From assembly GCA_947460875.1 (NCBI GenBank), contig CANHGR010000011.1, positions 1 through 61,520 of the forward strand: 61,520 nt of DNA, in the 5' to 3' direction. The number at the start of each line of letters is the position of its first letter. The first letter of the stretch is position 1. This DNA comes from Sphingobacteriaceae bacterium (GTDB taxonomy: Bacteria > Bacteroidota > Bacteroidia > Sphingobacteriales > Sphingobacteriaceae). Of this stretch, positions 7,249 through 16,724 are shown in pieces. The notes below the pieces were generated by a model. The model had not been told where the DNA came from. It did no database searches and worked only from the letters and a program-made list of their open reading frames with translations. The translations under genes were made by a program, and so were the position numbers.

Positions 7249-8169
7249 TTGAAAGGCTTAATCATAAAATCTACCGGAAGTTGGTACCAGGTCTTAACTG
7301 ATGATGGCGAGAGAATCAATTGCCGCATAAAGGGCAAATTCCGAACTAAAGGCATAACAACCACGAATCCTTTGGCAGTTGGCGACAAAGTGGAATTTGA
7401 AATGGAACCGGCACAAGACACTGGTGTTATCATAAAGCTTCAGCGGCGCAAGAATTATATTATCCGTAAAGCGATAAACCTGTCTAAACAAGCTCAAATT
7501 CTAGGTGCAAATCTAGATCTGGCTTTGTTGGTCGTTACACTCGCATCGCCAAGGACTTCTTTGGGTTTTATCGACCGCTTCTTGGTCACTTCAGAAGCCT
7601 ATGATGTTCCGGCGGGACTAATTTTTAATAAACTTGATTTGTTTAGCGATGAAGGACTTGAAATGCTCGAGGAGTTTGTTTTGATCTATACGAAACTCGG
7701 TTACCCTTGTTTTGAAGTTTCGGCACTTAATGGAACAAACGTTGAACAAGTGAAAGAAACATTGAAAGATAAAGTCACTTTGCTGAGCGGCCATTCGGGC
7801 GTTGGAAAATCAAGTTTGGTTAATACATTATTGCCCGACCTAAAATTACGCACGACCGAAGTTTCAGATTGGCATGATAAAGGTATGCATACCACCACAT
7901 TTGCAGAAATGTATGAATTGCCGTCGGGCGGGTTCCTGATCGATACCCCGGGAATTCGAGAATTGGGAATTATCGATATAGAGCCCCAAGAACTGGGTGA
8001 TTTTTTTCCTGAAATTCGAGACCGCAGACAAGATTGCAGATTTTACAACTGCCGGCATATCAATGAACCAGGATGCGCAATATTAGACGCGGTAGAACAA
8101 CGCCACATAGAATCATCAAGATATAATAGCTACTTGAGTATATATCATGGCCAGGATACTAGAGCGTGA
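7249..8169 (+). CDS. rsgA: Small ribosomal subunit biogenesis GTPase RsgA
   Basis: About 306 residues. RsgA is a circularly permuted GTPase that acts late in 30S subunit assembly. An N-terminal OB fold (LIIKSTGSWYQVL) is followed by G4 (FNKLDLF), then G1 (LSGHSGVGKSSLVN) and G3 (IDTPGIRELG), and a C-terminal zinc knuckle with Cys, Cys, His, Cys in CRFYNCRHINEPGC. No ATG is available near the N-terminus. TTG at 7249 (giving MKGLIIKSTGSW) fits the usual family start and lies just after the toxin stop; TTG at 7234 is an alternative that overlaps it. Confidence 0.93.
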   Translation: MKGLIIKSTGSWYQVLTDDGERINCRIKGKFRTKGITTTNPLAVGDKVEFEMEPAQDTGVIIKLQRRKNYIIRKAINLSKQAQILGANLDLALLVVTLASPRTSLGFIDRFLVTSEAYDVPAGLIFNKLDLFSDEGLEMLEEFVLIYTKLGYPCFEVSALNGTNVEQVKETLKDKVTLLSGHSGVGKSSLVNTLLPDLKLRTTEVSDWHDKGMHTTTFAEMYELPSGGFLIDTPGIRELGIIDIEPQELGDFFPEIRDRRQDCRFYNCRHINEPGCAILDAVEQRHIESSRYNSYLSIYHGQDTRA

Positions 8170-8246
8170 CGCGGTCTGAGGTTGGAATGGATCGAATATA
8201 AATAGTTTAATAGCTATCTTTAATGACTCATTTTTTAACCTTTAAT

Positions 8247-8705
8247 ATGCGTGCCGTTATCCAAAGGGTCTCCGAGGCTGAAGTTGTCGTTAATTTTAAA
8301 TCTGTAGGACGTATTAAAAACGGATTGCTGATTTTATTGGGGATAGAAGATTCTGATACAACTAAAGACATCGTTTGGCTTGCGCAGAAGATTGTGAATA
8401 TGCGAATATTTAGCAATGAAGCTGGTTTGATGAACAAATCGGTAAAGGACCTTGGGGGAAACATACTGTTGGTATCTCAATTCACTTTATTTGCTCAGAC
8501 TCGAAAAGGCAACAGACCTTCTTTCATTAAAGCGTCTAAAGCCGAAAAAGCTATTCCCTTATACGAACAAACTATTCAGATTTTAGAAGAAAACCTAGGC
8601 AAAAAAATTGCCACCGGCATTTTCGGCGCAGACATGAAAATTCGACTTATAAACGACGGGCCGGCAACAATCATTATGGATACAAAAGACAAAGAAAATC
8701 ATTAA
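8247..8705 (+). CDS. dtd: D-aminoacyl-tRNA deacylase
   Basis: 152 residues. The enzyme removes D-amino acids (and glycine mischarged on tRNA-Ala) from tRNA. The start MRAVIQRVSEAEV at 8247 is the conserved family N-terminus, so I prefer it to the frame that opens 8 codons earlier. The catalytic block is SQFTLFAQTRKGNRPSF, and the Gly-cis-Pro substrate loop is NDGPATI near the C-terminus; the family form is usually GPVT. It lies 5 bases before the MazG-type gene and downstream of rsgA, so these may form a small translation-quality cluster. Confidence 0.94.
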   Translation: MRAVIQRVSEAEVVVNFKSVGRIKNGLLILLGIEDSDTTKDIVWLAQKIVNMRIFSNEAGLMNKSVKDLGGNILLVSQFTLFAQTRKGNRPSFIKASKAEKAIPLYEQTIQILEENLGKKIATGIFGADMKIRLINDGPATIIMDTKDKENH

Positions 8706-8710
8706 CCCGC

Positions 8711-9037
8711 ATGACCATCGAAGAAGCACAACAGACAGTGGACGAGTGGATCAAAACCACCGGAGTACGTTATTTTAATGAGTTAACCAATACCGCAATC
8801 TTGATGGAAGAGGTGGGTGAAGTAGCAAGAATAATAGCTCGTAAATATGGGGAGCAATCCTTTAAAAAATCAGATAAAGATATCGACCTTGCGGATGAAA
8901 TGGCTGATGTTCTATTTGTCTTGATTTGTCTGGCAAATCAAACAGGAATTAACTTAACAACTGCTTTCGAAAAAAACCTGGAAAAGAAAAGTATTCGGGA
9001 TATCGAACGGCATAAAAAAAATGAAAAATTAAAATAA
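8711..9037 (+). CDS. MazG-type nucleotide pyrophosphohydrolase
   Basis: 108 residues with one MazG-like all-alpha NTP-PPase domain. The metal-binding pattern EExxE then ExxD is visible as MEEVGEVARIIARK and DLADEMADVLFVLICLAN. Such short single-domain proteins hydrolyse (d)NTPs, including damaged nucleotides, to monophosphates. It is coupled to dtd (5-base gap) and ends 7 bases from comB, which converges from the other strand with no clear hairpin between. Confidence 0.88.
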   Translation: MTIEEAQQTVDEWIKTTGVRYFNELTNTAILMEEVGEVARIIARKYGEQSFKKSDKDIDLADEMADVLFVLICLANQTGINLTTAFEKNLEKKSIRDIERHKKNEKLK

Positions 9038-9044
9038 GAAGTGG

Positions 9045-9758
9045 CTACATCTTAACCAAGCTATCGCCCTCAAGTATCGGGATCGCGGTAGTTACATCTA
9101 CATTCAAACAAAATTCAATATCCTTTTCTATTCCTAAAGCTTTTAGGCGCTCGCTATGTGAAGTCTTTTTTAGATAGCCGCTCAAATCATTTTTTGCCAG
9201 CACATACAAATCGTCGGCAGCAATACCCGGATCATCAAGTTTATAGCCCTCGACTTTTAGCTGATGCACAACGGCACCGGCAAATAATGTATCTTCCAGG
9301 TTAAAGTTGTTTTTCCAGCCGGAGCAAACTAGAAGAATATCATTGTTTTGCTGCTTTAGCCAAGTGCATAGTGCGGTAAGGTTCAAAAATGATCCGATAA
9401 CAATGTGTCTTGCACCTCTAGACATTTGAATAGCATGGGTGCCATTTGTTGTTGTTAAAACGATCGTTTTTCCGCTCACTTTTTCGCGTGTATAGGAAAA
9501 CGGAGAATTCCCAAAATCGAATCCGTCAACTACTTCACCATCACGTTCAGCTGCAAGTAAAAAGTCTTTCCCTTGGTAGGCGGCACACTCTTCTACATGC
9601 GAAACGGGAATAATGGCACGGGCGCCGTTCTGTATCCCATAACAAATTGACGTGGTTGCCCTGAAAATATCGATCACAACTACAATACTTTCTTTTACTT
9701 CATAAAGTGGCAACAGTGCAGGTGTCAGGCAAACTTCAATTCTCAATAAATCTTTCAT
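9045..9758 (-). CDS. comB: 2-phosphosulfolactate phosphatase family protein
   Basis: 237 residues. ComB hydrolyses 2-phosphosulfolactate to sulfolactate with Mg2+. Family blocks include [50 protein letters not shown] and [18 protein letters not shown]. In archaea this step leads to coenzyme M; bacteria without coenzyme M also carry ComB, and its purpose there (sulfolactate or another sulfonate) is unsettled. The gene overlaps gcvT by 4 bases (9755-9758), so the two are translationally coupled. Confidence 0.88.
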   Translation of the reverse strand: MKDLLRIEVCLTPALLPLYEVKESIVVVIDIFRATTSICYGIQNGARAIIPVSHVEECAAYQGKDFLLAAERDGEVVDGFDFGNSPFSYTREKVSGKTIVLTTTNGTHAIQMSRGARHIVIGSFLNLTALCTWLKQQNNDILLVCSGWKNNFNLEDTLFAGAVVHQLKVEGYKLDDPGIAADDLYVLAKNDLSGYLKKTSHSERLKALGIEKDIEFCLNVDVTTAIPILEGDSLVKM

Positions 9759-10846
9759 CGCGTACTAATCTTAATAAATGGCGGCTTAACAACTTTTGCT
9801 TTAACATTGGTTTCGCGAATGCGGACAAAAATTTCCGTTCCTTCTTTTGTATAGGCAGTATCAACATATCCCAAACCAATCGCTTTTTGCAAGGTCGGCG
9901 ATTGAGTGCCAGAAGTTACTTTGCCGATTAATCTGCCATTTTGATCGAAAATTTCGTAACCGTGTCTGGCAATCCCTCGTTCAAGTAGTTCAAATCCAAC
10001 TAACTGCCTGCTTGAGCCATTTTTCTTTTGTTCAATGAGATTTGCTGAGTTTACGAAATCCTTTGTAAACTTTGTAATCCAGCCTAAGCCGGCCTCCAAG
10101 GGCGATGTCGTATCATCAATATCATTTCCGTAAAGACAGTACCCCATTTCTAATCGCAGGGTATCACGAGCTCCTAAACCGATGGGCTTGATCCCGTAAG
10201 GTGCACCCACTTCAAAAATCGCATCCCAAAGCTGCTTCGCATTTTTATTTTCCACATAAAGTTCGAAGCCCCCGGCCCCAGTGTAACCTGTGGCTGAGAT
10301 CAATACATTCTCAATACCGGCGAATACGCCCTTTCTAAACGTGTAGTAGTCCATTCCGCTCAGATCAATTTCAGTCAGACTTTGTAACGCCATAGCCGCT
10401 TTTGGCCCCTGAACGGCTAACAAGGAAGTCCTGTCAGAGATATTCTTCATCTCGACGCCGAAATTATTGTGTTTTGATATCCAGTCCCAATCTTTTTCGA
10501 TGTTTGATGCGTTAACCACTAGCATGTAGGTATTTTCATCAATACGATAGACTAGAATATCATCGACGATACCGCCGGTTGCATTTGGCAAGCAGGAATA
10601 TTGAATTTTTCCGTCGAATAATTTTGATGCATCATTTGAGGAAACTTTCTGTATGAGATCGAGGACATTGTCACCCTTTAAGATAAACTCGCCCATATGA
10701 CTGACGTCGAAGACACCGAGCCCATTTCGCACGGTTTCATGTTCAATATTGATGCCCTCGTACAGCACGGGCATATTAAATCCAGCAAAGGAAACCATTT
10801 TTGCTTTTAACGCGACATGCGCATCCGTAAGGGCAGTATTATTCAT
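9755..10846 (-). CDS. gcvT: Glycine cleavage system T protein (aminomethyltransferase)
   Basis: 363 residues, normal length. It transfers the aminomethyl group from lipoyl-GcvH to tetrahydrofolate, releasing ammonia and making 5,10-methylene-THF. Family marks are the start [20 protein letters not shown], the folate-side [28 protein letters not shown] and [16 protein letters not shown]. The GcvH and GcvP partners are not in the window. The downstream overlap with comB suggests one transcript from the -7 box at 10855-10862. Confidence 0.95.
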   Translation of the reverse strand: MNNTALTDAHVALKAKMVSFAGFNMPVLYEGINIEHETVRNGLGVFDVSHMGEFILKGDNVLDLIQKVSSNDASKLFDGKIQYSCLPNATGGIVDDILVYRIDENTYMLVVNASNIEKDWDWISKHNNFGVEMKNISDRTSLLAVQGPKAAMALQSLTEIDLSGMDYYTFRKGVFAGIENVLISATGYTGAGGFELYVENKNAKQLWDAIFEVGAPYGIKPIGLGARDTLRLEMGYCLYGNDIDDTTSPLEAGLGWITKFTKDFVNSANLIEQKKNGSSRQLVGFELLERGIARHGYEIFDQNGRLIGKVTSGTQSPTLQKAIGLGYVDTAYTKEGTEIFVRIRETNVKAKVVKPPFIKISTR

Positions 10847-10854
10847 GTTTGCGA

Positions 10855-10862
10855 CAAAATTA
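10855..10862 (-). promoter_or_regulatory. Probable gcvT -7 promoter box
   Basis: The minus strand reads TAATTTTG, a full match to TAnnTTTG, ending 8 bases before the gcvT ATG. The transcript would have almost no 5' leader. I see no -33 TTTG at the expected spacing. Confidence 0.4.
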
Positions 10863-10879
10863 AGAAAAAACCCGATAGC

Positions 10880-11650
10880 TCAGGCCTCGATTAGATTCAG
10901 ATAAAAGGAATGCAGCCGCGGAGCGAAAAGTTTGAAATTATATTTCCTCTCAACAAGCTTCCTCGCATTCTCGCCTAGTTGATCACACAAATTTCGGTCA
11001 GTAGTACATTGTACTATGTATTTATAAAACTCATCGGCAATGTCTGCGATAAGGATATTCCTTCGATACTCATAATTGATCCCTTGAGCACCCAGCGAAG
11101 TTGAAATAATACATTTTTTCATCGCTATTGCTTCAATAATTTCTACGCGTATCCCGCTGCCGGATTGAAGTGGAAGATGCTTGAAAATTCAACCTTGTTA
11201 GGATGTGCAGAATAATCCTCTGGATGTACTGCTAATGGAAAATTTTCCATCATCACTATGCAACCTAGAAATTTTAAATGACTCTGGTCAAAACTATTGA
11301 TTGTTAATACCGCGTCCGGCTTATTCATATTGAGCAACCCAAACCCATAGAGTTGCCTTTCAAGTAACCTGAGGCAGATTTTTCTTAAAATTGGACGCTC
11401 GGCGGTGACATTTAGTTCTGGTAACTGATATTCAATATTATGCGCTCGATAAACAACCCGTGCGTCGCTGTACTGTCTTATCACCTCCAGATAGGGCGCG
11501 ACCACTAATCCTTCAAGCCGGATAATGTCGAATTGATTGTGGTTTTAAAAATGTTTGAGTGTTGAGACGGTGGCCGATTGATAAAATCTTGAAATCTGAT
11601 AGGTGTTGGAAATAAACAGGCTCAAAAATGCTTTTCAACTGTTCAAATCC
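10880..11650 (-). pseudogene. Decayed family-4-type glycosyltransferase
   Basis: Pieces of one glycosyltransferase lie in order but in broken frames on the minus strand. Upstream of 11505 the frame reads ISRFYQSATVSTLKHF, then a TAA, then FDIIRLEGLVVAPYLEVIRQ. It continues through VVYRAHNIEYQL to FSSIF near 11180. The text then jumps frame to SGSGIRVEIIEAIA and CIISTSLGAQGINYE, ending at a stop at 10880. Intact relatives carry roughly 70-80 more residues between these blocks, so there has been an out-of-frame deletion near 11170-11185, besides the nonsense codon and a second stop upstream near 11633. A cell-surface sugar transfer role was likely once; it should now be inactive. The 240 bases from 11651 to 11889 hold no recognisable gene. 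Confidence 0.8.
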
Positions 11651-11889
11651 ACGCTTATGTGAGCTATAATAAGCTTGGCCCGATCGAGAATCGGCTAATT
11701 AACTATATCGCTAGTTCCACTAACAATTAGGCTAAATAGTGACGCAGCAACTCTCTGCTGACTTTTAATACTATTATATACCACAATATGATACCAACTT
11801 TTCGCCGGAAACGGGAACACGACGTGTTATCAGCAGAATCCTCATAGCCTAAGGAAGTTAAATTCAAACTAGCATCAGCCCTGCGCTGA

Positions 11890-12501
11890 TCAACGTTTCT
11901 CGTCAAAAATAACGCTATGTTGAGGGTCGCTTACACGGAATGACTTTCGATGAAATGGAGAAAATCCGTACATGATCACGGCTTCTCTGTGCTTTATCGT
12001 GGGATATCCTTTATTTTTAATCCAATCATACTCGGGATATTGCTGGGCAATCGATTTCATGTAATCATCCCGATAGGTTTTAGCTAGAATTGAAGCCGCT
12101 GCGATAGAAAAATATTTTCCGTCACCTTTAATAATACAAGCGTGAGGAATTTCTTTATAATTTTTAAACCTGTTTCCATCAACAAGTATAAACCCAGGTA
12201 ATACAGCTAAAGCATCCAATGCCTTATGCATTGCCTTTAAAGACGCATTTAAGATATTGATCCGATCGATTTCCAGGTGATCTATTTGCGCAACTGAGAA
12301 CGCTAGCGCATCGCGTTCAATTTCCTCACGCAAGATATATCTTTGGGCTGAAGACAGTTGTTTTGAATCAGTAAGTCTTTCGTGCGAAAAATTCTTTGGA
12401 AGAATAACTGCAGCAGCGAAAACGGGTCCGGCAAGACAACCACGCCCCGCTTCGTCGCAGCCCACTTCGATAAATTGGTCTTGATACTGAGCGAACATCA
12501 T
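11890..12501 (-). CDS. rnhB: Ribonuclease HII
   Basis: 203 residues. It nicks the RNA strand of RNA-DNA hybrids, including single ribonucleotides left in DNA. The active site DEAGRGCLAGPV carries the first Asp-Glu pair (with VGCDEAG at residues 13-19). The other acidic residues lie in ILVDGN and AKTYRDDYM. Two adjacent Met codons at the start leave the first residue uncertain by one. The PP2C phosphatase gene ends 45 bases upstream. Confidence 0.95.
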   Translation of the reverse strand: MMFAQYQDQFIEVGCDEAGRGCLAGPVFAAAVILPKNFSHERLTDSKQLSSAQRYILREEIERDALAFSVAQIDHLEIDRINILNASLKAMHKALDALAVLPGFILVDGNRFKNYKEIPHACIIKGDGKYFSIAAASILAKTYRDDYMKSIAQQYPEYDWIKNKGYPTIKHREAVIMYGFSPFHRKSFRVSDPQHSVIFDEKR

Positions 12502-12546
12502 AGCGAAAAAATCTAGTCCTAAATTAAGCGATTAACAGTATTTCTG

Positions 12547-13788
12547 TTAGAATATTTTCAGGGTAAACAAGGTAATATCGTCAGAATCCATATTAGCGTT
12601 TTGAGAAGTCCGGATATCTTTTAATATGTTTAAATTTAATTCATCAACTGGCAGGTACTGATTAGACTTTATACATTCAATGAGTTGATTATAAGATATA
12701 AATACATCTTCATCCGCACTTTCAACTAATCCATCAGTATAATTAAAGATTAAAGAGTTTGATTGAAGAGTTAGACATTCTGAATTAATAAAAGGAAGAT
12801 CTTCAAAGGCGCCAAGGATCGTTGTTCCTGTAGCCAATTGTGTTGCTTTGCCGTCCATCCATAATACAGGCGGATTATGTCCAGCGTTTATGTAGCTTAT
12901 TTGCCGGTTTTTATCGTTGTATTTCGCCAAAAACAACGTAATAAAGTAATCCCCGTTAGTATTTCGAATCAAGATTTGATTCAAATTGCAAACAATCTTT
13001 ATTAAATCACGTTCTGTCGACACTCGTGCCCGAATATTTGCCTGCAGGCTCGCCATGATCAAAGCAGCGGCAATTCCTTTACCTGACACATCGGCAATAC
13101 ACCACATGAACTCATGATCGTTTAGCCTAATAAAATCAAAGTAATCGCCGCTAATTTCCTGATTGGGAATGTATAAAGCCCCCACTTCCACTGAGCTGTC
13201 TTTTTGAAAATGAGTAGGCATCAACATCTTTTGAATCTCGGTGGCAAGCTTTAAATCGCGTTGAAATAATTCACGTTGTAAATGCTCTTTAACCAATTTC
13301 TTATTCTCTAGGGCAACGATAACCACGTTTAACAATGTCTCAATAAAATTCAACTCATACGAGAGCATGTCAGTATTGCTATAGACATCGCCAATAACGA
13401 CGAAAGCCAGAAGGCTGTCGTTATGAACCATGGGTATAAGATAATCGTACTCCTGTACGCCTTCATGTAGGCAGGCTGATAGTGACCTGACATCTTTGAT
13501 ATCTTTGATATTTTTAACAAAATGCGCTATTTCTTGTAGATTGTCGTCGCTCTCATAAACTCCCCCAAACGTCGCAACACAGTTAAAACGATCGCCTTCT
13601 TTTACTAAAAGACGCATTTTCCGGACTTCTAAGTGGGCCTGAAAAATAATCTGAAGCATCTCAAAAAGCACCATGGAGGGGCTATTTCGGTTTATTGCCT
13701 GCGTAACTTCGAGAAGCGAATTAAGTTCAGCCTGCTTCTTTAACAAGAGATCTGTGAGAGTAATTTTTGGTATCGCGCGGGATTTCAA
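12547..13788 (-). CDS. GAF-domain PP2C (SpoIIE/RsbU-type) serine phosphatase
   Basis: 413 residues from a TTG start, as no ATG is nearby. The N-terminal half (about 20-165) looks like a GAF sensor domain. The C-terminal half (about 175-413) is a PP2C phosphatase of the RsbU/SpoIIE type. Metal-binding acids sit in ISGDYFDFI, CIADVSGKGIAAALIM and YTDGLVESAD. Proteins of this type dephosphorylate anti-sigma factor antagonists or similar partners in stress signalling. No partner kinase or antagonist gene lies beside it, so its target is unknown. No membrane segment is evident, so it should be cytosolic. Confidence 0.85.
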   Translation of the reverse strand: MKSRAIPKITLTDLLLKKQAELNSLLEVTQAINRNSPSMVLFEMLQIIFQAHLEVRKMRLLVKEGDRFNCVATFGGVYESDDNLQEIAHFVKNIKDIKDVRSLSACLHEGVQEYDYLIPMVHNDSLLAFVVIGDVYSNTDMLSYELNFIETLLNVVIVALENKKLVKEHLQRELFQRDLKLATEIQKMLMPTHFQKDSSVEVGALYIPNQEISGDYFDFIRLNDHEFMWCIADVSGKGIAAALIMASLQANIRARVSTERDLIKIVCNLNQILIRNTNGDYFITLFLAKYNDKNRQISYINAGHNPPVLWMDGKATQLATGTTILGAFEDLPFINSECLTLQSNSLIFNYTDGLVESADEDVFISYNQLIECIKSNQYLPVDELNLNILKDIRTSQNANMDSDDITLFTLKIF

Positions 13789-13939
13789 TCTAAAAATCTA
13801 TTTCTGGTAAAACGTTGCGGCACGCATCTTCGCTAAAAATATCATTTAAAATCGAAGGCTGAGATCAGTTACATAAATATAAGTCATATTTAAACCGATT
13901 TAAGGTGAAATGCGATTTTTTCTAACGCTGGAAGATGAT

Positions 13940-15076
13940 TTATTTTACAAGCCGACCTTTCCAAACATATTTGCCACTATTTCCGGCAAAACCGATATAT
14001 GCCACATAGAACGGATGAATAATTGTAAGATAAACAATATGGGGCAAGAGCTCGGTACGTTTGACAAACCGAGCTACAGGGATCATAAAGATCATTTCTA
14101 CGGTAAACTTAGATGCAATAGAAACGGCAGCAACAATCCAGCAATTGGAGCTAACGAACCCTAAAAGCAAATTGACACAGATAGAAAGATTTGTTAACCA
14201 AATCATTATCCCTAAAAGGATGATTAGTATATTCTTATAGCGAGTACTTTTCGACGACCATCGCTTACGCTGATTAATAAATGATGCTAGATCAGGCATT
14301 GCATGGGTGTAAACTATTGCATCAACCGCCTTACAATAACCGATATGGCCGGGATACTTGGATGCCACTTTATGCAAGAATAGCTCATCGTCACCTGAAG
14401 CAAGATCGTCTATTCCTCTAAACCCGCCAAGTTCGTAGAATAAGTCTCTTCTATACGCTAGATTGGCGCCATTACAAGTTGATGGCATCTTATTTCCAAT
14501 TGCCGATGCACCAAGCCCATTTAGGAACAGAAAATCTAGGGTTTGCCATTTTTCAAATACGCTGCTTTCTTCATGATATACAACTGGTGAAGATATCATC
14601 TTCAAGTTTTTTTCTTCGTAAAACGATACAATAGTTGAAAGCCAATTAACATTCATTCGACAGTCTGCATCAGTTGTAATAATCAACTCGCCTTTAGAAA
14701 AGTCAATCGCTCTCGATATCGCCTTTTTTTTATATGAATTTAGCACTTGACTTTCATTCAGCTGGATAAGAATAACCTTTTGATTGGCAAATGATCGAAC
14801 GATATCTGCCGTACCATCAGTTGAATGATCGTCTACGACAATCAGTTCTATTAGTTCTGCCGGATAATTTTGCGCTAGTATATCTAGTATTGTGTAATAG
14901 AGCTTTTTTTCTTCGTTTCGCGCAGCGATGAGGATACTTACCTTTGTTTTAGGTACTCTATGCTCATCTCGGTAAAATGGCTTTACTCGACTCCATCCTA
15001 CTCTAAAAATTAACAGTGATGTAACGAAACAGAATATTAAAAAAAAAGAAAAGCAACTAATTACGAGTAGGGCCAA
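13940..15076 (-). CDS. Family 2 glycosyltransferase, membrane bound
   Basis: 378 residues. One N-terminal membrane segment (about 4-25) precedes a GT-A domain: KVSILIAARNEEKK, the VVDDHSTDGT loop, the DXD-type TTDADCRM, and a QRKRW motif (QXXRW-like) near FINQRKRWSSKSTRY. Two or three C-terminal hydrophobic segments follow. These are marks of processive or membrane-anchored GT2 enzymes that extend a surface glycan or glycolipid. The start is a TTG and is uncertain. It overlaps the upstream flippase-like gene by 20 bases, so the pair probably works together on a lipid-linked sugar. Confidence 0.85.
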   Translation of the reverse strand: MALLVISCFSFFLIFCFVTSLLIFRVGWSRVKPFYRDEHRVPKTKVSILIAARNEEKKLYYTILDILAQNYPAELIELIVVDDHSTDGTADIVRSFANQKVILIQLNESQVLNSYKKKAISRAIDFSKGELIITTDADCRMNVNWLSTIVSFYEEKNLKMISSPVVYHEESSVFEKWQTLDFLFLNGLGASAIGNKMPSTCNGANLAYRRDLFYELGGFRGIDDLASGDDELFLHKVASKYPGHIGYCKAVDAIVYTHAMPDLASFINQRKRWSSKSTRYKNILIILLGIMIWLTNLSICVNLLLGFVSSNCWIVAAVSIASKFTVEMIFMIPVARFVKRTELLPHIVYLTIIHPFYVAYIGFAGNSGKYVWKGRLVK

Positions 15077-16091
15077 AAAAATTGAGTTTAAGTACGAAAA
15101 CCGATCCTATTATTGCCGGTAAAACCAAATTTGTAAACCAAATACAAGCTGTTGCAGCGATGACCGCAACTTCCTGGTGAGTAATATAACTAAAAAAATA
15201 AGTTGCTGTTAAACTCCGCACCCCGATATCTAATAAATCGACGGAAGGCACTACCGAATACACAAAAAACAAGATAAATACCATCATGCAGGCGTCGCTT
15301 ATGTCAATGGCAGGCAATAATAAGTTTATGGCCAGGCAATATTGTGAGGTAGAAATACAAAACCGTAGAAGCGAAAGCATAGAAACTTTAAAAAGTGCCT
15401 CTCCTCTGTAACGCGTTAAAATACCAAGCAACTGCCTGAAACGCTTAAAAAAATCAAAACTTAAAAGCAGATTATTAAGCCAGCGAATATTAAAATAAAA
15501 CAAAAGAAAAAATAAGCAAAATGCCATTACAAGCACTGCTATAGCATAATGAAGCCAGAAATTGAGTGGAATAAATCTGCCAATAAACCAAATCAAGGCA
15601 AGAGAACCTGCAACATTGATGATCATCAGCTGACTTAAACTGCCGATCAACATCGAGATCGCACCAAGTATTCGCTTTCGCGGCGATAGAAAAAAAACCC
15701 TACCACCGTACTCACCTATTCTATTGGGGGTAAAAATTGCCCAGGTTAGTCCGCAAAAAACAGATTCAATGGATTTCCAAATAGTAATTTTTTCAATAGG
15801 CTTTAAAAGATATCGCCACTTAATTGCTTCTATAGTCCAATTAACAAACATTAAAATTAAAATAAAGCCAAAGGTAAAATAGATCTGAATAGCAGGGAGA
15901 TCTTTTATGAGCGTCTGAAAATTACTGAGATTTTCATTATTGGTCAGCTTCCAGTAAATAAAAATGAAAGCCAATGTAATAATCGTGGCTTTTATTAAAA
16001 TAGTGATTAACTTTTTACTATTGGGACTCAAGATTTCCGGCTTTGCTGCAATGTTAAGAAAACCCAAACATATTCCCAATGTTTGGGACAA
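15057..16091 (-). CDS. Flippase-like/lysylphosphatidylglycerol synthase-type membrane protein
   Basis: 344 residues, mostly hydrophobic, with about 8 membrane segments. It resembles the UPF0104/AglD-like membrane domain family, with the conserved FTPNRIGEYGGRVFFL stretch following the second to third segments. Members are thought to move or modify lipids. The neighbouring GT2 gene supports a role in moving a glycolipid. No ATG lies near the N-terminus; TTG at 16091 is the longest option and the true start may lie later, before KKLITILIKATIITLAF. It diverges from ruvC with about 58 bases between. Confidence 0.75.
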   Translation of the reverse strand: MSQTLGICLGFLNIAAKPEILSPNSKKLITILIKATIITLAFIFIYWKLTNNENLSNFQTLIKDLPAIQIYFTFGFILILMFVNWTIEAIKWRYLLKPIEKITIWKSIESVFCGLTWAIFTPNRIGEYGGRVFFLSPRKRILGAISMLIGSLSQLMIINVAGSLALIWFIGRFIPLNFWLHYAIAVLVMAFCLFFLLFYFNIRWLNNLLLSFDFFKRFRQLLGILTRYRGEALFKVSMLSLLRFCISTSQYCLAINLLLPAIDISDACMMVFILFFVYSVVPSVDLLDIGVRSLTATYFFSYITHQEVAVIAATACIWFTNLVLPAIIGSVFVLKLNFFGPTRN

Positions 16092-16149
16092 AGCAATATC
16101 GTGAAATTATACAAGCAATTTGCAGCCTAAAAACGTAATATTGCTTTGT

Positions 16150-16719
16150 ATGTTAAAGGGAAAGTCGAAAGAACGAATTATTTTAGGGATTGACCCCGGT
16201 ACCACGGTGATGGGCTATGGGCTTTTAAAAGAAATAAATAATAAGCCAGAGCTTATCTGTATGGGTGTAATTAAACTGGAGCACCTCAGTGACCATGCAC
16301 TCAAGTTGCAACAAATCTTTGAAAAGACTGTATTGCTGATAGATCAATATCATCCAGACTGTATGGCGTTGGAGGCGCCATTTTACGGAAAAAACATACA
16401 AGTTATGCTCAAACTTGGTCGCGCACAGGGCGTAGCAATGGCTGCCGGCCTTTCCCGAAACCTGCAGATTGTAGAATATTCACCTCGCAAGATCAAACAG
16501 GCCATCACGGGAAACGGAAACGCCGGCAAGGGCCAAGTTGCAGCAATGCTACAAACTCTTTTAAATTTCAAGGAAACGCCGGAGTTCTTGGATGCAACTG
16601 ATGGCCTGGCTGTTGCTGTTTGTCACTCATTCCAGAGAATCAGCGCAGGTGCTGATAAAAAAAGCTATTCGGGTTGGGAATCGTTTGTGAAGGACAATCA
16701 AAAGAGAATTAAAAAATGA
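16150..16719 (+). CDS. ruvC: Holliday junction resolvase RuvC
   Basis: 189 residues from the ATG at 16150, which I prefer to an in-frame TTG 30 bases earlier because family members start a few residues before IILGIDPGTT. It cuts four-way DNA junctions with RuvAB during recombination repair. The four catalytic acids are visible: Asp15 (GIDPGTT), Glu75 (ALEAPFYG), Asp148 and Asp151 (FLDATDGLA). The gene converges on the HIT gene, leaving only 5 bases between stops. ruvA and ruvB are not in the window. Confidence 0.95.
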   Translation: MLKGKSKERIILGIDPGTTVMGYGLLKEINNKPELICMGVIKLEHLSDHALKLQQIFEKTVLLIDQYHPDCMALEAPFYGKNIQVMLKLGRAQGVAMAAGLSRNLQIVEYSPRKIKQAITGNGNAGKGQVAAMLQTLLNFKETPEFLDATDGLAVAVCHSFQRISAGADKKSYSGWESFVKDNQKRIKK

Positions 16720-16724
16720 TGATT

